Assembly: GCF_046054155.1 (NCBI RefSeq)
Contig: NZ_JBEQCT010000011.1
Span: 24,110 to 88,109, forward strand
DNA from: Celerinatantimonas yamalensis
Lineage (GTDB): Bacteria > Pseudomonadota > Gammaproteobacteria > Enterobacterales > Celerinatantimonadaceae
DNA length: 64,000 bases
Reading direction: 5' to 3'
Position 1 is the stretch's first letter, and each line of letters starts with the position of its first letter. The notes below the pieces were generated by a model, which saw only the letters and a list, made by a program, of their open reading frames with translations, was not told the origin of the DNA and made no database searches. Positions 27,099 through 34,771 of this stretch are shown here, piece after piece. A program made the translations under genes and the position numbers.

Positions 27099-28481
27099 TT
27101 GAGTCAAACGTCTTTTGCCACATTACCTTTAAAACCAGAACTGATTGCAACGCTTGATGCGTTAGGCTACACCCAGATGACTCCCATTCAGGCGCTGAGT
27201 TTGCCAATCATTTTAGCCGGCCAAGATGTGATTGGCCAAGGCAAGACAGGTTCAGGCAAAACGGCTGCTTTTGGCCTTGGGGTATTATCAAATTTAGATG
27301 TGGCGCGCTTTCGCGTGCAAGCATTAATCTTATGTCCCACCCGTGAGCTCGCAGACCAAGTTGCCAGTGATATCCGCACACTAGCCCGCGGTATTCACAA
27401 TATTAAGGTGCTCACATTATGTGGTGGCAGCCCCATGGGGCCACAGATTGGTTCGCTCGAACACGGGGCGCATATTTTAGTCGGAACACCTGGACGCGTG
27501 TTAGATCACCTTGAAAAAAGTCGTATTGATCTGACTGAACTGAACACATTTGTACTTGATGAAGCGGACCGTATGCTGGAGATGGGTTTTCAAGAAGCGC
27601 TCGATGCCATTGTCAGCCATGCCCCAGCGATCCGCCAAACCTTACTATTTAGCGCAACCTTTCCACCCAAAATTCAAGCGATTGCAGACCACATCATGCA
27701 AAAACCACAATTGATCCAAGTGGAGTCAAGCGATGATGTTAGCCAGATTGAACAGCATTTTTTCCATATCGAAGATGAATTAGCTCGGCTTGAAGCGATT
27801 GAGCAACTGATGTATGTCCATCAACCTGAATCTGCAGTGATCTTTTGCAACACAAAAAGGGCTGTCAAAGAGGTGGCGCAAGCCCTCAAAGAACACCGCT
27901 TTAGCGTCGTAGCACTGCATGGTGACCTAGAGCAACGCGATCGGGATCAAGCCCTCTTGCAGTTTGCTAATAAGAGTATCTCAATATTAGTCGCCACCGA
28001 TGTGGCAGCGCGCGGTCTTGACATCGACCAGCTCGATGCTGTCTTTAACTTTGAGCTCTCCCCTGACCCCCAAGTACATGTGCATCGCATCGGACGCACC
28101 GGCCGAGCGGGCAATCAAGGGCAAGCCTTTAGCTTCTTCTCAGACAGTGAACGTTATCGCTTAGCGCAAATTGAAGATGAGTTACCTACGCCCATTGAGA
28201 TTGAAGAATTGCCGGCACTCAATAGCCGGCCACAAGCGTATCAAGCTCAAATGGTCACGCTGCAAATTGATGGCGGCAAAAAACAAAAAATTCGCCCGGG
28301 CGATATCTTAGGCGCGTTAACCAGCCATAGCGACATTAGTGCCCAAGAGGTGGGAAAAATAAATGTGTTGGCGATGCGCGCTTATGTCGCGGTTAATCAA
28401 CGGGTCGCCAAACAGGCGCTGAACACACTAGAATCCGGCAAAATCAAAGGCCGTCAATTTAGAGCCCGTTTATTAAAATAG
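27099..28481 (+). CDS. dbpA: ATP-dependent RNA helicase DbpA
   Basis: A 460-residue DEAD-box helicase. Q motif GYTQMTPIQALSLP, Walker A GKTGSGKTAA, DEAD in VLDEADRML, SAT in LLFSATFPP, the HRIGRTGRAG motif VI, and the C-terminal RNA-binding DbpA domain containing IDGGKKQKIRPGDILGAL that recognises hairpin 92 of 23S rRNA. It helps assemble the large ribosomal subunit. The TTG at 27099 after TAAGGA aligns with other DbpA starts; an ATG at 27057 would add 14 unsupported residues. Single-gene unit with a terminator. Confidence 0.95.
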   Translation: MSQTSFATLPLKPELIATLDALGYTQMTPIQALSLPIILAGQDVIGQGKTGSGKTAAFGLGVLSNLDVARFRVQALILCPTRELADQVASDIRTLARGIHNIKVLTLCGGSPMGPQIGSLEHGAHILVGTPGRVLDHLEKSRIDLTELNTFVLDEADRMLEMGFQEALDAIVSHAPAIRQTLLFSATFPPKIQAIADHIMQKPQLIQVESSDDVSQIEQHFFHIEDELARLEAIEQLMYVHQPESAVIFCNTKRAVKEVAQALKEHRFSVVALHGDLEQRDRDQALLQFANKSISILVATDVAARGLDIDQLDAVFNFELSPDPQVHVHRIGRTGRAGNQGQAFSFFSDSERYRLAQIEDELPTPIEIEELPALNSRPQAYQAQMVTLQIDGGKKQKIRPGDILGALTSHSDISAQEVGKINVLAMRAYVAVNQRVAKQALNTLESGKIKGRQFRARLLK

Positions 28482-28488
28482 GCTGAAG

Positions 28489-28540
28489 CGCCTCTTGCTC
28501 TTATCAATGTATGATCGACGATAAAAGAGGCGTCATTTTA
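28489..28540 (+). terminator. terminator after dbpA
   Basis: A compound stem CGCCTCTT ... AAGAGGCG with inner TTATC / GATAA pairing and a 4-nt bulge, followed by TCATTTTATA. Confidence 0.5.
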
Positions 28541-28564
28541 TACACATCGCAATAGAGGACTCCG

Positions 28565-29009
28565 ATGAGCATCAGTTGCCGAATTTTAACCGTGCAAGAT
28601 AACCCGTCATACCGAGCGTTAAGGCTTGAAAGTCTGCGCTGCCACCCTGAAAACTACGGTTCTGATTATCATCAAGAACGCGCAAAACAGTGTCCAAAAT
28701 ATGATGCTTGGCGCCTTTTCTGACCAGCAGCTGATTGGCCTGTGCGGCTTAATATCGTTCGAGCATCATCAAGTAAAACTGGTTCAAATGTACGTCAAAT
28801 CGTCACATCAAGGCCAAAGCGTTGGCAAGAAACTTTTAAATATGGCGAAACAGTGTTTAAAGCAGCTTGATGCTGACACCTTATGCTTAGGCGTTTATCC
28901 GCACAATACCTCGGCCTTAAGCCTCTATGAAAAACAAGGATTTACACAAGTGGGGCACGGCAATGGTGAAATCATGATGCGATATCATCGCCCCACCAGC
29001 CCCATTTAA
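28565..29009 (+). pseudogene. frameshifted GNAT N-acetyltransferase
   Basis: An AGAGGA ribosome site precedes ATG 28565. The first frame gives MSISCRILTVQDNPSYRALR and continues into a typical GNAT start (SLRCHPENYGSDYHQERA) but stops at 28724-28726. The second half, in the +1 frame, gives MMLGAFSDQQLIGLCGL and YVKSSHQGQSVGKKLL, the acetyl-CoA-binding R/Q-x-x-G-x-G/A loop, then ALSLYEKQGF. About 20-25 residues usual between these parts are missing. The gene therefore seems broken by a small deletion with frameshift. If a sequencing error caused it, the family call would stand but the shortened middle would not. Confidence 0.75.
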
Positions 29010-29027
29010 ACTGGCAGGGCGATTAAC

Positions 29028-31106
29028 TTACAGTTCTAGCAGTTCTTCGGAGGCAACCAGTACAACCACTGAACGAGGTGGCAAACATAGCTGCGTTTGT
29101 TCTACTGGTTTAGACCCAGAAAAATCATAAATATCATCTGGGGAATCGACAGCCGTGTTGATGATTCGCCGCCAATGTTGGTCTGATGCCAAAGGAGGCA
29201 ACTCAAAGTTGAGAGCTTCCCAATAGGCGTTGATGGCAATATAGAGGTGCTCATCGCTATATGGCAATGCATAACTCAGTGCCAGCGAATGTGACTGCTC
29301 TGACCAATCAGGTTGCCCTGCTTTCACCCCATGCCACTCGATGCGACTATCATTGAGAACCACACTGAGCGATTGGTGAATGTAGCGCTCTAATGCTGGA
29401 ATTCGAAAACGAAATTCAATCAGCTTTTTGACAAACCGCAGTAAATCAGCATTTTTGTCCACCAGCGACCAATCAAACCAGCTTTGCAAATTATCCTGAC
29501 AATATCCGTTATTATTTCCCTCTTGAGTACGGCCCACTTCATCACCCATACTAAGCATTGGGGTACCTAGCGATAACAACATGATGGTAAAGAAATTTTT
29601 GACCTGTCGTTGACGTAGCGCGAGCACTTTAGGGTCATTAGTCGGCCCTTCCACACCAAAGTTATAACTTAAATTATGGTTGTCACCATCTCGGCTATGC
29701 TCGCCATTACTCTCGTTATGCTTGTTGTTGTAGCTGACTAAGTCATGCAAAGTAAATCCGTCATGAGCGGTGACAAAGTTAATAGAACGCTGAGGGGTAC
29801 GATGATCATCATAATAAAGATCGGGGCTCCCTAACAAGCGATTGGCAAAAGCGCCCACTTGATTGGAGTCTCCCCGTAAAAAAGCCCGTACATCATCACG
29901 AAACCGTCCATTCCACTCATTCCAACGATCGCCGACAAATTGCCCGACTTGATACAAGCCAACCGCATCCCATGCTTCAGCAATAATCTTAGTACCTGCT
30001 AAAATAGGGTCTGAGTCAATTGACCATAATAGGGGTGGATCGCCCAACACATCCCCTTGCGAATTGCGCATGAGCACTGAGGCCAAGTCAAAGCGAAACC
30101 CGTCCACATGCATCTGCGTGACCCAAAAGGTAAGTACGTCACGGATCATCCGCCGCATCACAGAATTATTGGTGTTACAGGTATTCCCACAGCCACTGTA
30201 ATTGCTGTAATACTGCTGTCGATCTTGTTCAAGAATATAATAGGTATCGTTTTGTAAACCACGTAAATTTAAAGTTGGGCCATTCTCGTTTCCCTCAGTC
30301 GTATGGTTAAAGACAACATCAATAATCACTTCGATACCCGCTGCATGTAACTCTCTAACCATCATGCGAAACTCATGAAAGGCCCCGCCGGGGGATTGAT
30401 CAGAACTGTAGGCGGTATGGGGAGCAAAAAAACTCACCGGACAATAGCCCCAATAATTGGTTTTCCCTAGGGTTGCATCCGAGGCATCAAATTGGGCTAC
30501 GGGCATCAACTCAACAGCAGTAATTCCCAGTTGCTTTAAATAGGGAATTTTTTCAATAACGCCCGCATAGGTTCCACGTTTATTAGCACTAACCTGTGAG
30601 TTCGGATGACGAGTGAATCCACCGACATGCATCTCATAGATCACTGTATCGGCTAAGGGGCGGTGAATAGGTTTCGTTCCTTGCCAATCAAAATTTCGCC
30701 GTTCTAATACCACCGATTTAAGTGCGCAGTGTTCGGTGGATACGCCATGGGTACTGTAACTCGCCCGTGAATAGTTTTTCGGAAAACGGATCTCTTTCGC
30801 GTAAGGGTCGCACAATACTTTGCTTGCATCAAAGCGCATCCCGTTTTCAGGAACGTAAGGACCGTCAACTTGGAAACCATACAATGTGCCAGCACTGAGT
30901 CCTTCAACAAAGATATGCCAATAATTATCGGTACGGTTAACTTGAGGATCATACCGAATATGCTGATAAGCTTTGCGACTATTGATTGATTTAAACAGCA
31001 GTAAGGTAACTTTCGTTGCCGATTTACTATACAAACTAAAATTAATGCCGGCTGCTTCCAAGCAAGCCCCTAAGGGATAGCTACGCCCTGGTCGTGTATT
31101 CAACAC
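29028..31106 (-). CDS. glgX: glycogen debranching enzyme GlgX
   Basis: A 692-residue isoamylase-type GH13 enzyme. It has an N-terminal CBM48 domain (PLGACLEAAGINFSLYSKSA), the (beta/alpha)8 core with the nucleophile Asp in VDGFRFDLAS (about residue 352), the Glu in KIIAEAWD (about 388) and the third Asp in FVTAHDGFTLHD (about 460), and a C-terminal beta domain. It removes short side chains left by glycogen phosphorylase. Start is GTG 31106 or TTG 31103 after AGGAG. It is the only glycogen gene in the window; the CsrB-type RNAs lie just upstream on the same strand, and glycogen genes are classical CsrA targets. Confidence 0.93.
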   Translation of the reverse strand: MLNTRPGRSYPLGACLEAAGINFSLYSKSATKVTLLLFKSINSRKAYQHIRYDPQVNRTDNYWHIFVEGLSAGTLYGFQVDGPYVPENGMRFDASKVLCDPYAKEIRFPKNYSRASYSTHGVSTEHCALKSVVLERRNFDWQGTKPIHRPLADTVIYEMHVGGFTRHPNSQVSANKRGTYAGVIEKIPYLKQLGITAVELMPVAQFDASDATLGKTNYWGYCPVSFFAPHTAYSSDQSPGGAFHEFRMMVRELHAAGIEVIIDVVFNHTTEGNENGPTLNLRGLQNDTYYILEQDRQQYYSNYSGCGNTCNTNNSVMRRMIRDVLTFWVTQMHVDGFRFDLASVLMRNSQGDVLGDPPLLWSIDSDPILAGTKIIAEAWDAVGLYQVGQFVGDRWNEWNGRFRDDVRAFLRGDSNQVGAFANRLLGSPDLYYDDHRTPQRSINFVTAHDGFTLHDLVSYNNKHNESNGEHSRDGDNHNLSYNFGVEGPTNDPKVLALRQRQVKNFFTIMLLSLGTPMLSMGDEVGRTQEGNNNGYCQDNLQSWFDWSLVDKNADLLRFVKKLIEFRFRIPALERYIHQSLSVVLNDSRIEWHGVKAGQPDWSEQSHSLALSYALPYSDEHLYIAINAYWEALNFELPPLASDQHWRRIINTAVDSPDDIYDFSGSKPVEQTQLCLPPRSVVVLVASEELLEL

Positions 31107-31285
31107 GTTCTCCTATCTTTTTGCCTGCAAACTGACTGAAAAATGCGGATCATACAATGCGTACTCACTAGTCATACCTATCCTAAGAATGGTCTGATGT
31201 GGCCAAAAAGCAAATATGAGAGGCAGAAGATAAAGGAATTACGGATGGATCAACTGGAATCGGTCAACCCATCCTATATTGTCAG

Positions 31286-31471
31286 TCAATCGCGGGGAGC
31301 AATTGAATAAGTCATATCTTGTGAACCACGACGGCGCTTAGTAATGCGGTTTGCACCATAACCGCCCATTTGTGGCAGATCATCGGGCAACAATACTTCA
31401 AGTAACCCCTGCTCCACTTGGGCTTCCATACCTTTAATCATCTGTAAGTAGTTCATTTTTTCTTGGGTCAT
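31286..31471 (-). CDS. small orphan protein, 61 residues
   Basis: Not recognised. ATG 31471 is preceded by GAGG at a good distance, so translation is credible. The first 33 residues look helical and acidic (MTQEKMNYLQMIKGMEAQVE), followed by a Gly/Tyr-rich turn and a basic patch KRRRGS. No signal peptide, membrane segment or known motif. It lies between the terminator of the downstream Csr RNA and glgX, 179 bp before glgX on the same strand. Function unknown. Confidence 0.5.
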   Translation of the reverse strand: MTQEKMNYLQMIKGMEAQVEQGLLEVLLPDDLPQMGGYGANRITKRRRGSQDMTYSIAPRD

Positions 31472-31547
31472 TGCATCATCCTCGATAGTGGTATATCAAG
31501 GATTAAGCAATTAATGAACCAAGATTAAATAATCAGACTACAGAAGT

Positions 31548-31582
31548 AAAAAGGAGCCGCTATTTGGGAGAAATAGCGGCCC
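31548..31582 (-). terminator. Rho-independent terminator (minus strand)
   Basis: Perfect 10-bp stem GCCGCTATTT / AAATAGCGGC with loop CTCCC, followed on the minus strand by TCCTTTTT. It is the first strong terminator after the downstream Csr-type RNA. Confidence 0.75.
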
Positions 31583-31656
31583 TAAAAGTAACTAACGATT
31601 GCTTATCGGGTGTCCAATAAGCATTTATAAGCATACCGACAAAAGTGCATTGAAGC

Positions 31657-31676
31657 GACTAGTAGATCTACTAGTC
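31657..31676. repeat. 20-bp perfect palindrome
   Basis: GACTAGTAGATCTACTAGTC is its own reverse complement. It sits between the GGGCAGCC hairpin and the strong terminator, so it would form a hairpin in the RNA tail or act as a protein site. Confidence 0.6.
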
Positions 31677-31703
31677 TCGACGCATTCAACTAACCATAAG
31701 AGC

Positions 31704-31724
31704 GGGCAGCCACTAGGGCTGCCC
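31704..31724 (-). other. 8-bp hairpin near the end of the GGA-rich region
   Basis: GGGCAGCC / GGCTGCCC with a 5-nt loop. On the minus strand it is followed by GCTCTTATGG, a poor U-run; it may be an early or inefficient terminator of the downstream Csr RNA. Confidence 0.5.
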
Positions 31725-32096
31725 TAAAGTACATTCGACTCAATCCTAAGTCTCTTCCAGCTCCTTGCAGATCCATTTGTATCGCGATCCGTTGCACTTT
31801 CCCCTTGCCTTCCATCGGCGAGTCCAAGCCATCAATGGCACAACATCCTTTCCGTCGATGCGCATCTCCTTCCTGGGAGGTGTCCAAAACCAGTGTCCTT
31901 AAACCGTCCTGGTGAGCAAGATATCCTATCGGCTCTGGCTGTCCCTACGCCTTTAAGTTTACCGAAATGGCCAAACAAATAACCACTATATGCAGTGAGT
32001 AAAAATCATGAAAATCATGGGAAATATATATCCAAATGATTTATATGATAAAAAAATAATATCGGACATATTTTTAGCAAGATAGATGGCATGAAC

Positions 32097-32114
32097 TATC
32101 AGAAATTTCGCACA
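32097..32114 (-). promoter_or_regulatory. degenerate UvrY/GacA-like box of the downstream Csr RNA
   Basis: Read on the minus strand, TGTGCGA-AATT-TCTGATA matches the TGTGAGA-N4-TCTTACA form of the upstream box at 11 of 14 arm positions. Its centre is 157.5 bp from the inferred start at 31948, against 156.5 bp for the other copy. Confidence 0.5.
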
Positions 32115-32174
32115 AAGTTCCGATGCGATCGGCTCGCCAATCTCAAACTCATGGAACGAAGATGGCAAATTTAA

Positions 32175-32225
32175 GGATTGGGATTGGGATTGGGATTGGG
32201 ATTGGGATTGGGATTGGGATTGGGA
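32175..32225. repeat. hexanucleotide repeat (GGATTG)8
   Basis: Eight perfect GGATTG units (32175-32222) plus GGA. The plus strand has at least eight GGG runs separated by ATT, so it can form G-quadruplexes. It lies between the terminator of the upstream Csr RNA and the box of the downstream one. A minus frame through it encodes a Ser-Gln repeat but is not a credible gene. Confidence 0.85.
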
Positions 32226-32260
32226 AGATGATCCTACAGAGATAAAATAGACAAGCGCAG

Positions 32261-32296
32261 AAAAAGGTGAGGCGGTACTATAAATAGTACCGCCTC
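32261..32296 (-). terminator. terminator of the upstream Csr RNA
   Basis: Perfect 12-bp stem GAGGCGGTACTA / TAGTACCGCCTC with a 4-nt loop; on the minus strand ACC and TTTTT follow. Confidence 0.85.
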
Positions 32297-32541
32297 GATA
32301 GTCATATGGCTCATAATCCGTGAACCAATGTTGCTCCATGCAATCCCTATGACTTGCCAACTTTCCGTGTTTATTTCCTCTTCACAACTCCGTTGCATGC
32401 TCCATTAGCCTTCCAGGCATAGCAGATTAATCCTGTTCTGCTGCACTCTCCTTCCTGGAGGTGTCCTTGCTCTCTATCCTAGAGAGTATCCTTTACTATC
32501 CTTAGTGCCTCTCTATCCTAGAGAAGTATCTGCGTCCTTAC
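32261..32541 (-). ncRNA. csrB: CsrB-type CsrA-sequestering small RNA (upstream copy)
   Basis: About 281 nt. The minus strand has some 17 GGA motifs. Several are displayed in hairpin loops: CTCTCT-AGGAT-AGAGAG, ACTA-AGGA-TAGT, CTCC-AGGAA-GGAG, AGCAGA / TCTGCT around ACAGGATTAA, and GCCT-GGA-AGGC. This is the architecture of CsrB/RsmY-type RNAs, which bind many CsrA dimers and relieve their grip on mRNAs. The -10 TATTAT (32554-32549) precedes the start GTAAGGAC at 32541 by 7 bp; the -35 is poor, as expected for an activated promoter. A UvrY box lies 156.5 bp upstream and a strong terminator closes the gene. Confidence 0.85.
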
Positions 32542-32688
32542 GTGATTAATAATAGCGAAAATGACCCTAAGAAGATCACCAAGAATAACAAAAAAAAAGG
32601 TTACGTTTTTGTAAAAACAAATAACTAATTGAATTTTAAATAAAATTAAAATTTATCTTACACGAAACAGTTATTTTTCTGACAATCT

Positions 32689-32706
32689 TGTAAGATATAT
32701 CTCACA
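32689..32706 (-). promoter_or_regulatory. UvrY/GacA/VarA box
   Basis: On the minus strand TGTGAGA-TATA-TCTTACA. The arms are identical to those I recall for the UvrY site upstream of E. coli csrB (TGTGAGA-N4-TCTTACA), in the same orientation. It lies between the csr RNA and the MarR gene. Confidence 0.75.
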
Positions 32707-32725
32707 CCAGACTGGGCTAATTAGC

Positions 32726-33223
32726 TTATGACGAGGAGCGCTCTTTTTCAGCGGCGGAAACACTCCCCGCAACTAACAAAGGGGAAGCATCCAGATGTTC
32801 CGCATTCATCATCGCAGAAATTCGCTGCACACTAGATAATAGTAATAGTTGCTCCCAATCCTCTAAACGCTGATAGCGTGACACGAAGCTATCTTGCAAT
32901 GGCAACGGCGCCTTACTCAGTAATTCTTGGCCAGACTCGGTTAGATGTGCATGTACTTTGCGTTTATCTAATTGACTACGTAATCGCACCACCAATCCAC
33001 GTTTTTCTAGCCGATCTAAAATCGTCGTGGCCGTGGCTTGACTCATATTGGTGTTTTTAGCCATTTGACGAATCGTCTCTTCATCAGATGAATCTCTGAT
33101 CTCACGCATTAATACCAGCTGAGGGCCAGTCAACCCGACTTCTTTACTCAAGCGACTCGAATGCAGATCGATAGCGCGAATGATCTGCCGAATAGCAACC
33201 AAAACTTCTTCATGTCTTTCCAT
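32726..33223 (-). CDS. MarR-family regulator, CosR/EctR-like
   Basis: A 165-residue winged-helix protein. The DNA-binding core is TIRQMAKNTNMSQATATTIL and the wing RSQLDKRKVHAHLTESGQELL. The start (EEVLVAIRQIIRAIDLHSSRLSKE), the LQDSFV segment and MMNAEHLDASPLL resemble CosR of vibrios, which represses ectoine and betaine uptake and synthesis genes at low salt. The location beside proU-type genes supports a role in compatible-solute control. The identity rests on remembered similarity, so the symbol is withheld. It is divergent from a LysR gene. Confidence 0.75.
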   Translation of the reverse strand: MERHEEVLVAIRQIIRAIDLHSSRLSKEVGLTGPQLVLMREIRDSSDEETIRQMAKNTNMSQATATTILDRLEKRGLVVRLRSQLDKRKVHAHLTESGQELLSKAPLPLQDSFVSRYQRLEDWEQLLLLSSVQRISAMMNAEHLDASPLLVAGSVSAAEKERSSS

Positions 33224-33790
33224 TATGAGCCCACCTAAAAATATCGGAATAGAAGTAAAAACAAGCTACAATGACGCTCTCTAATGCTCTGCATGAAAGG
33301 GCTAAGATCACGACAATATTTTGTTAGTCATCTAAACCTTTTAGCCATCAAAAGATGTAGAACTTATCAATTCCAATAAATTGAATAAATCTTAAACTAC
33401 ATTTATCTGTTTAAATATACGAAAATTCAGCTTGAATACTCTCTATTCTAACTTTTTATTATTTAGAGGGCTATAGTTAGAACTCTAATAAATACGATCT
33501 TTCTAATATAATTTACAATTTGTTGTGTATCTTCCGACGACATTGCTTCGTCCTTTGATCACATTGAATCACGTCATGACGTATAGCCGAACTAAAGTCC
33601 GCGAACAAGCTTACCTTCTTCATGCTTTAACATTGCAGAAAACCAACAATCCGCACACTTAATCCTTCCTAACACGCAGAAGCGAGAAAAAAGCGTTCAA
33701 TCATACAATCGCCCTTGCGTGATATTGAGTAATAAGTATAAATTATTCATTTGTAGGGACAATCTCCCATATTAAGGAATGAACTATTGC
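33224..33790. other. AT-rich divergent intergenic region
   Basis: No gene is seen in 567 bp between the MarR and LysR genes. It contains a 12-bp palindrome ACGTCATGACGT at 33571-33582 and many A/T runs; both promoters must lie here. Confidence 0.5.
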
Positions 33791-34717
33791 ATGAAGCGCA
33801 CAAATGATTCGATTGGTCTGTTATATGAAATGGCCGTTTTTGCCGCAGTCGTGGAAGCCGATAGTTTTTCTGAAGCGGCGCAAGTGCTCGGGATTTCACC
33901 ATCATCAGTGAGCCGCAGTGTGCAACGTTTAGAAGAGCAGTTATCCTGTCGACTCCTTGAGCGCACAACTCGTAAACTACGCTTAAATGAGCAAGGCCAA
34001 GCGGTCTATCAACGTTGCAAAGATATGCGCAGCGCCGCCGATGCAGTATTAGATGTGAGCGGCCAGCTTAACCCCATTCCACAAGGAGTATTACGCTTAA
34101 GTGTCCCGAAAGCGATTGGACATATTCTCATCCACCCATTGATCCCAGCGTTTTTGCGTCGCTATCCGAGAGTTGATATCCAGATGTTGTTAGAGGATCG
34201 CTATATCGATTTGATTGATGATCACGTCGATTTAGTCATTCGTATCGCGACTGACCCACCACAAGGGATGATCGGGCGTAAACTACTCGATATCGAACAT
34301 GTAATCTGTGCCAGCCCAGACTATTTAGCCCAATATGAACCCATTGAACATCCCCGTCAGTTGCGTGAACACAGCTGTATCTGTTTAGGTGAACATCCTA
34401 AAGATCGCCAATGGATGTTTCATCAAACAACGCAAAAAATCACCGTTGAAGTCAGTGGCCGTTATGCAGCCAACCATACTCAAGTGCGCATGGATGCGGC
34501 CAAACAAGGGCTTGGGATTACCAGTTTGCCCTATTTTACCGTCCATGAAGCCATCAAAAATGGCGAACTGATTCAGGTATTGCCACAATGGCATTTTTTA
34601 ACGGGTTATACAGGTGGAGCTTGGCTTGTGTACCCGCCGAGTCGCTATCAACCCGCCAAGATCCGTGTCTTTATTGATTATTTGATCGAAAATCTCGCTC
34701 AGAGCGTGCAAATTTAG
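33791..34717 (+). CDS. LysR-family transcriptional regulator
   Basis: A 308-residue LysR protein with N-terminal helix-turn-helix (ADSFSEAAQVLGISPSSVSRSV, of which SFSEAA...SSVSRS is diagnostic) and a periplasmic-binding-like effector domain. The sequence style (LLERTTRKLRLNEQGQAVY, then a PQGVLRLSVPKAIG strand) is that of the DmlR/AaeR-like group. ATG 33791 is chosen because AAGGA lies 12 bp upstream; ATG 33779 directly abuts that site. It is convergent with the proU operon and shares a bidirectional terminator with it. Effector unknown. Confidence 0.85.
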   Translation: MKRTNDSIGLLYEMAVFAAVVEADSFSEAAQVLGISPSSVSRSVQRLEEQLSCRLLERTTRKLRLNEQGQAVYQRCKDMRSAADAVLDVSGQLNPIPQGVLRLSVPKAIGHILIHPLIPAFLRRYPRVDIQMLLEDRYIDLIDDHVDLVIRIATDPPQGMIGRKLLDIEHVICASPDYLAQYEPIEHPRQLREHSCICLGEHPKDRQWMFHQTTQKITVEVSGRYAANHTQVRMDAAKQGLGITSLPYFTVHEAIKNGELIQVLPQWHFLTGYTGGAWLVYPPSRYQPAKIRVFIDYLIENLAQSVQI

Positions 34718-34752
34718 AAAAAAAAGCCGAGCTCATCATCGGCTCGGCTCAC
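34716..34752 (-). terminator. bidirectional terminator of the proVWX operon
   Basis: AGCCGAGC / GCTCGGCT, 8 bp perfect, followed on the minus strand by TTTTTTTT. It overlaps the end of the convergent LysR gene. Confidence 0.85.
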
Positions 34753-34771
34753 TGCAAACAGCAATTCGGCG

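Larger units (their letters stand above)
31548..31948 (-). ncRNA. CsrB/CsrC-type CsrA-sequestering small RNA (downstream copy)
   Basis: On the minus strand 31948-31740 carries about 15 GGA motifs, many as AGGA, several in loops (GATA-GGA-TATC at 31930-31920). It shares GGACACCTCC(C)AGGAAGGAGA with the upstream copy and with E. coli CsrB. The -10-like TAAACT (31961-31956) is followed after 7 bp by GTAGGGAC at 31948, exactly parallel to the other copy. A UvrY-like box lies 157 bp upstream. The 3' end may be the weak-U hairpin at 31704-31724 (about 250 nt) or the strong terminator at 31548 (about 400 nt). Such RNAs titrate CsrA. A frame across it (31690-31887) is not a gene. Confidence 0.75.

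Noticed and set aside
31690..31887. Minus-strand frame of 65 residues
   Set aside because: It lies within the GGA-rich Csr RNA; the GGA motifs and hairpins explain the sequence and no family is recognisable.
32175..32225. CRISPR array
   Set aside because: The repeat is a direct hexamer tandem without spacers and no cas genes are present.
31986..32360. Minus-strand frame with a Ser-Gln repeat (124 residues)
   Set aside because: It starts inside the upstream Csr RNA, crosses its terminator and then the hexamer repeat, so it would not be on one transcript.
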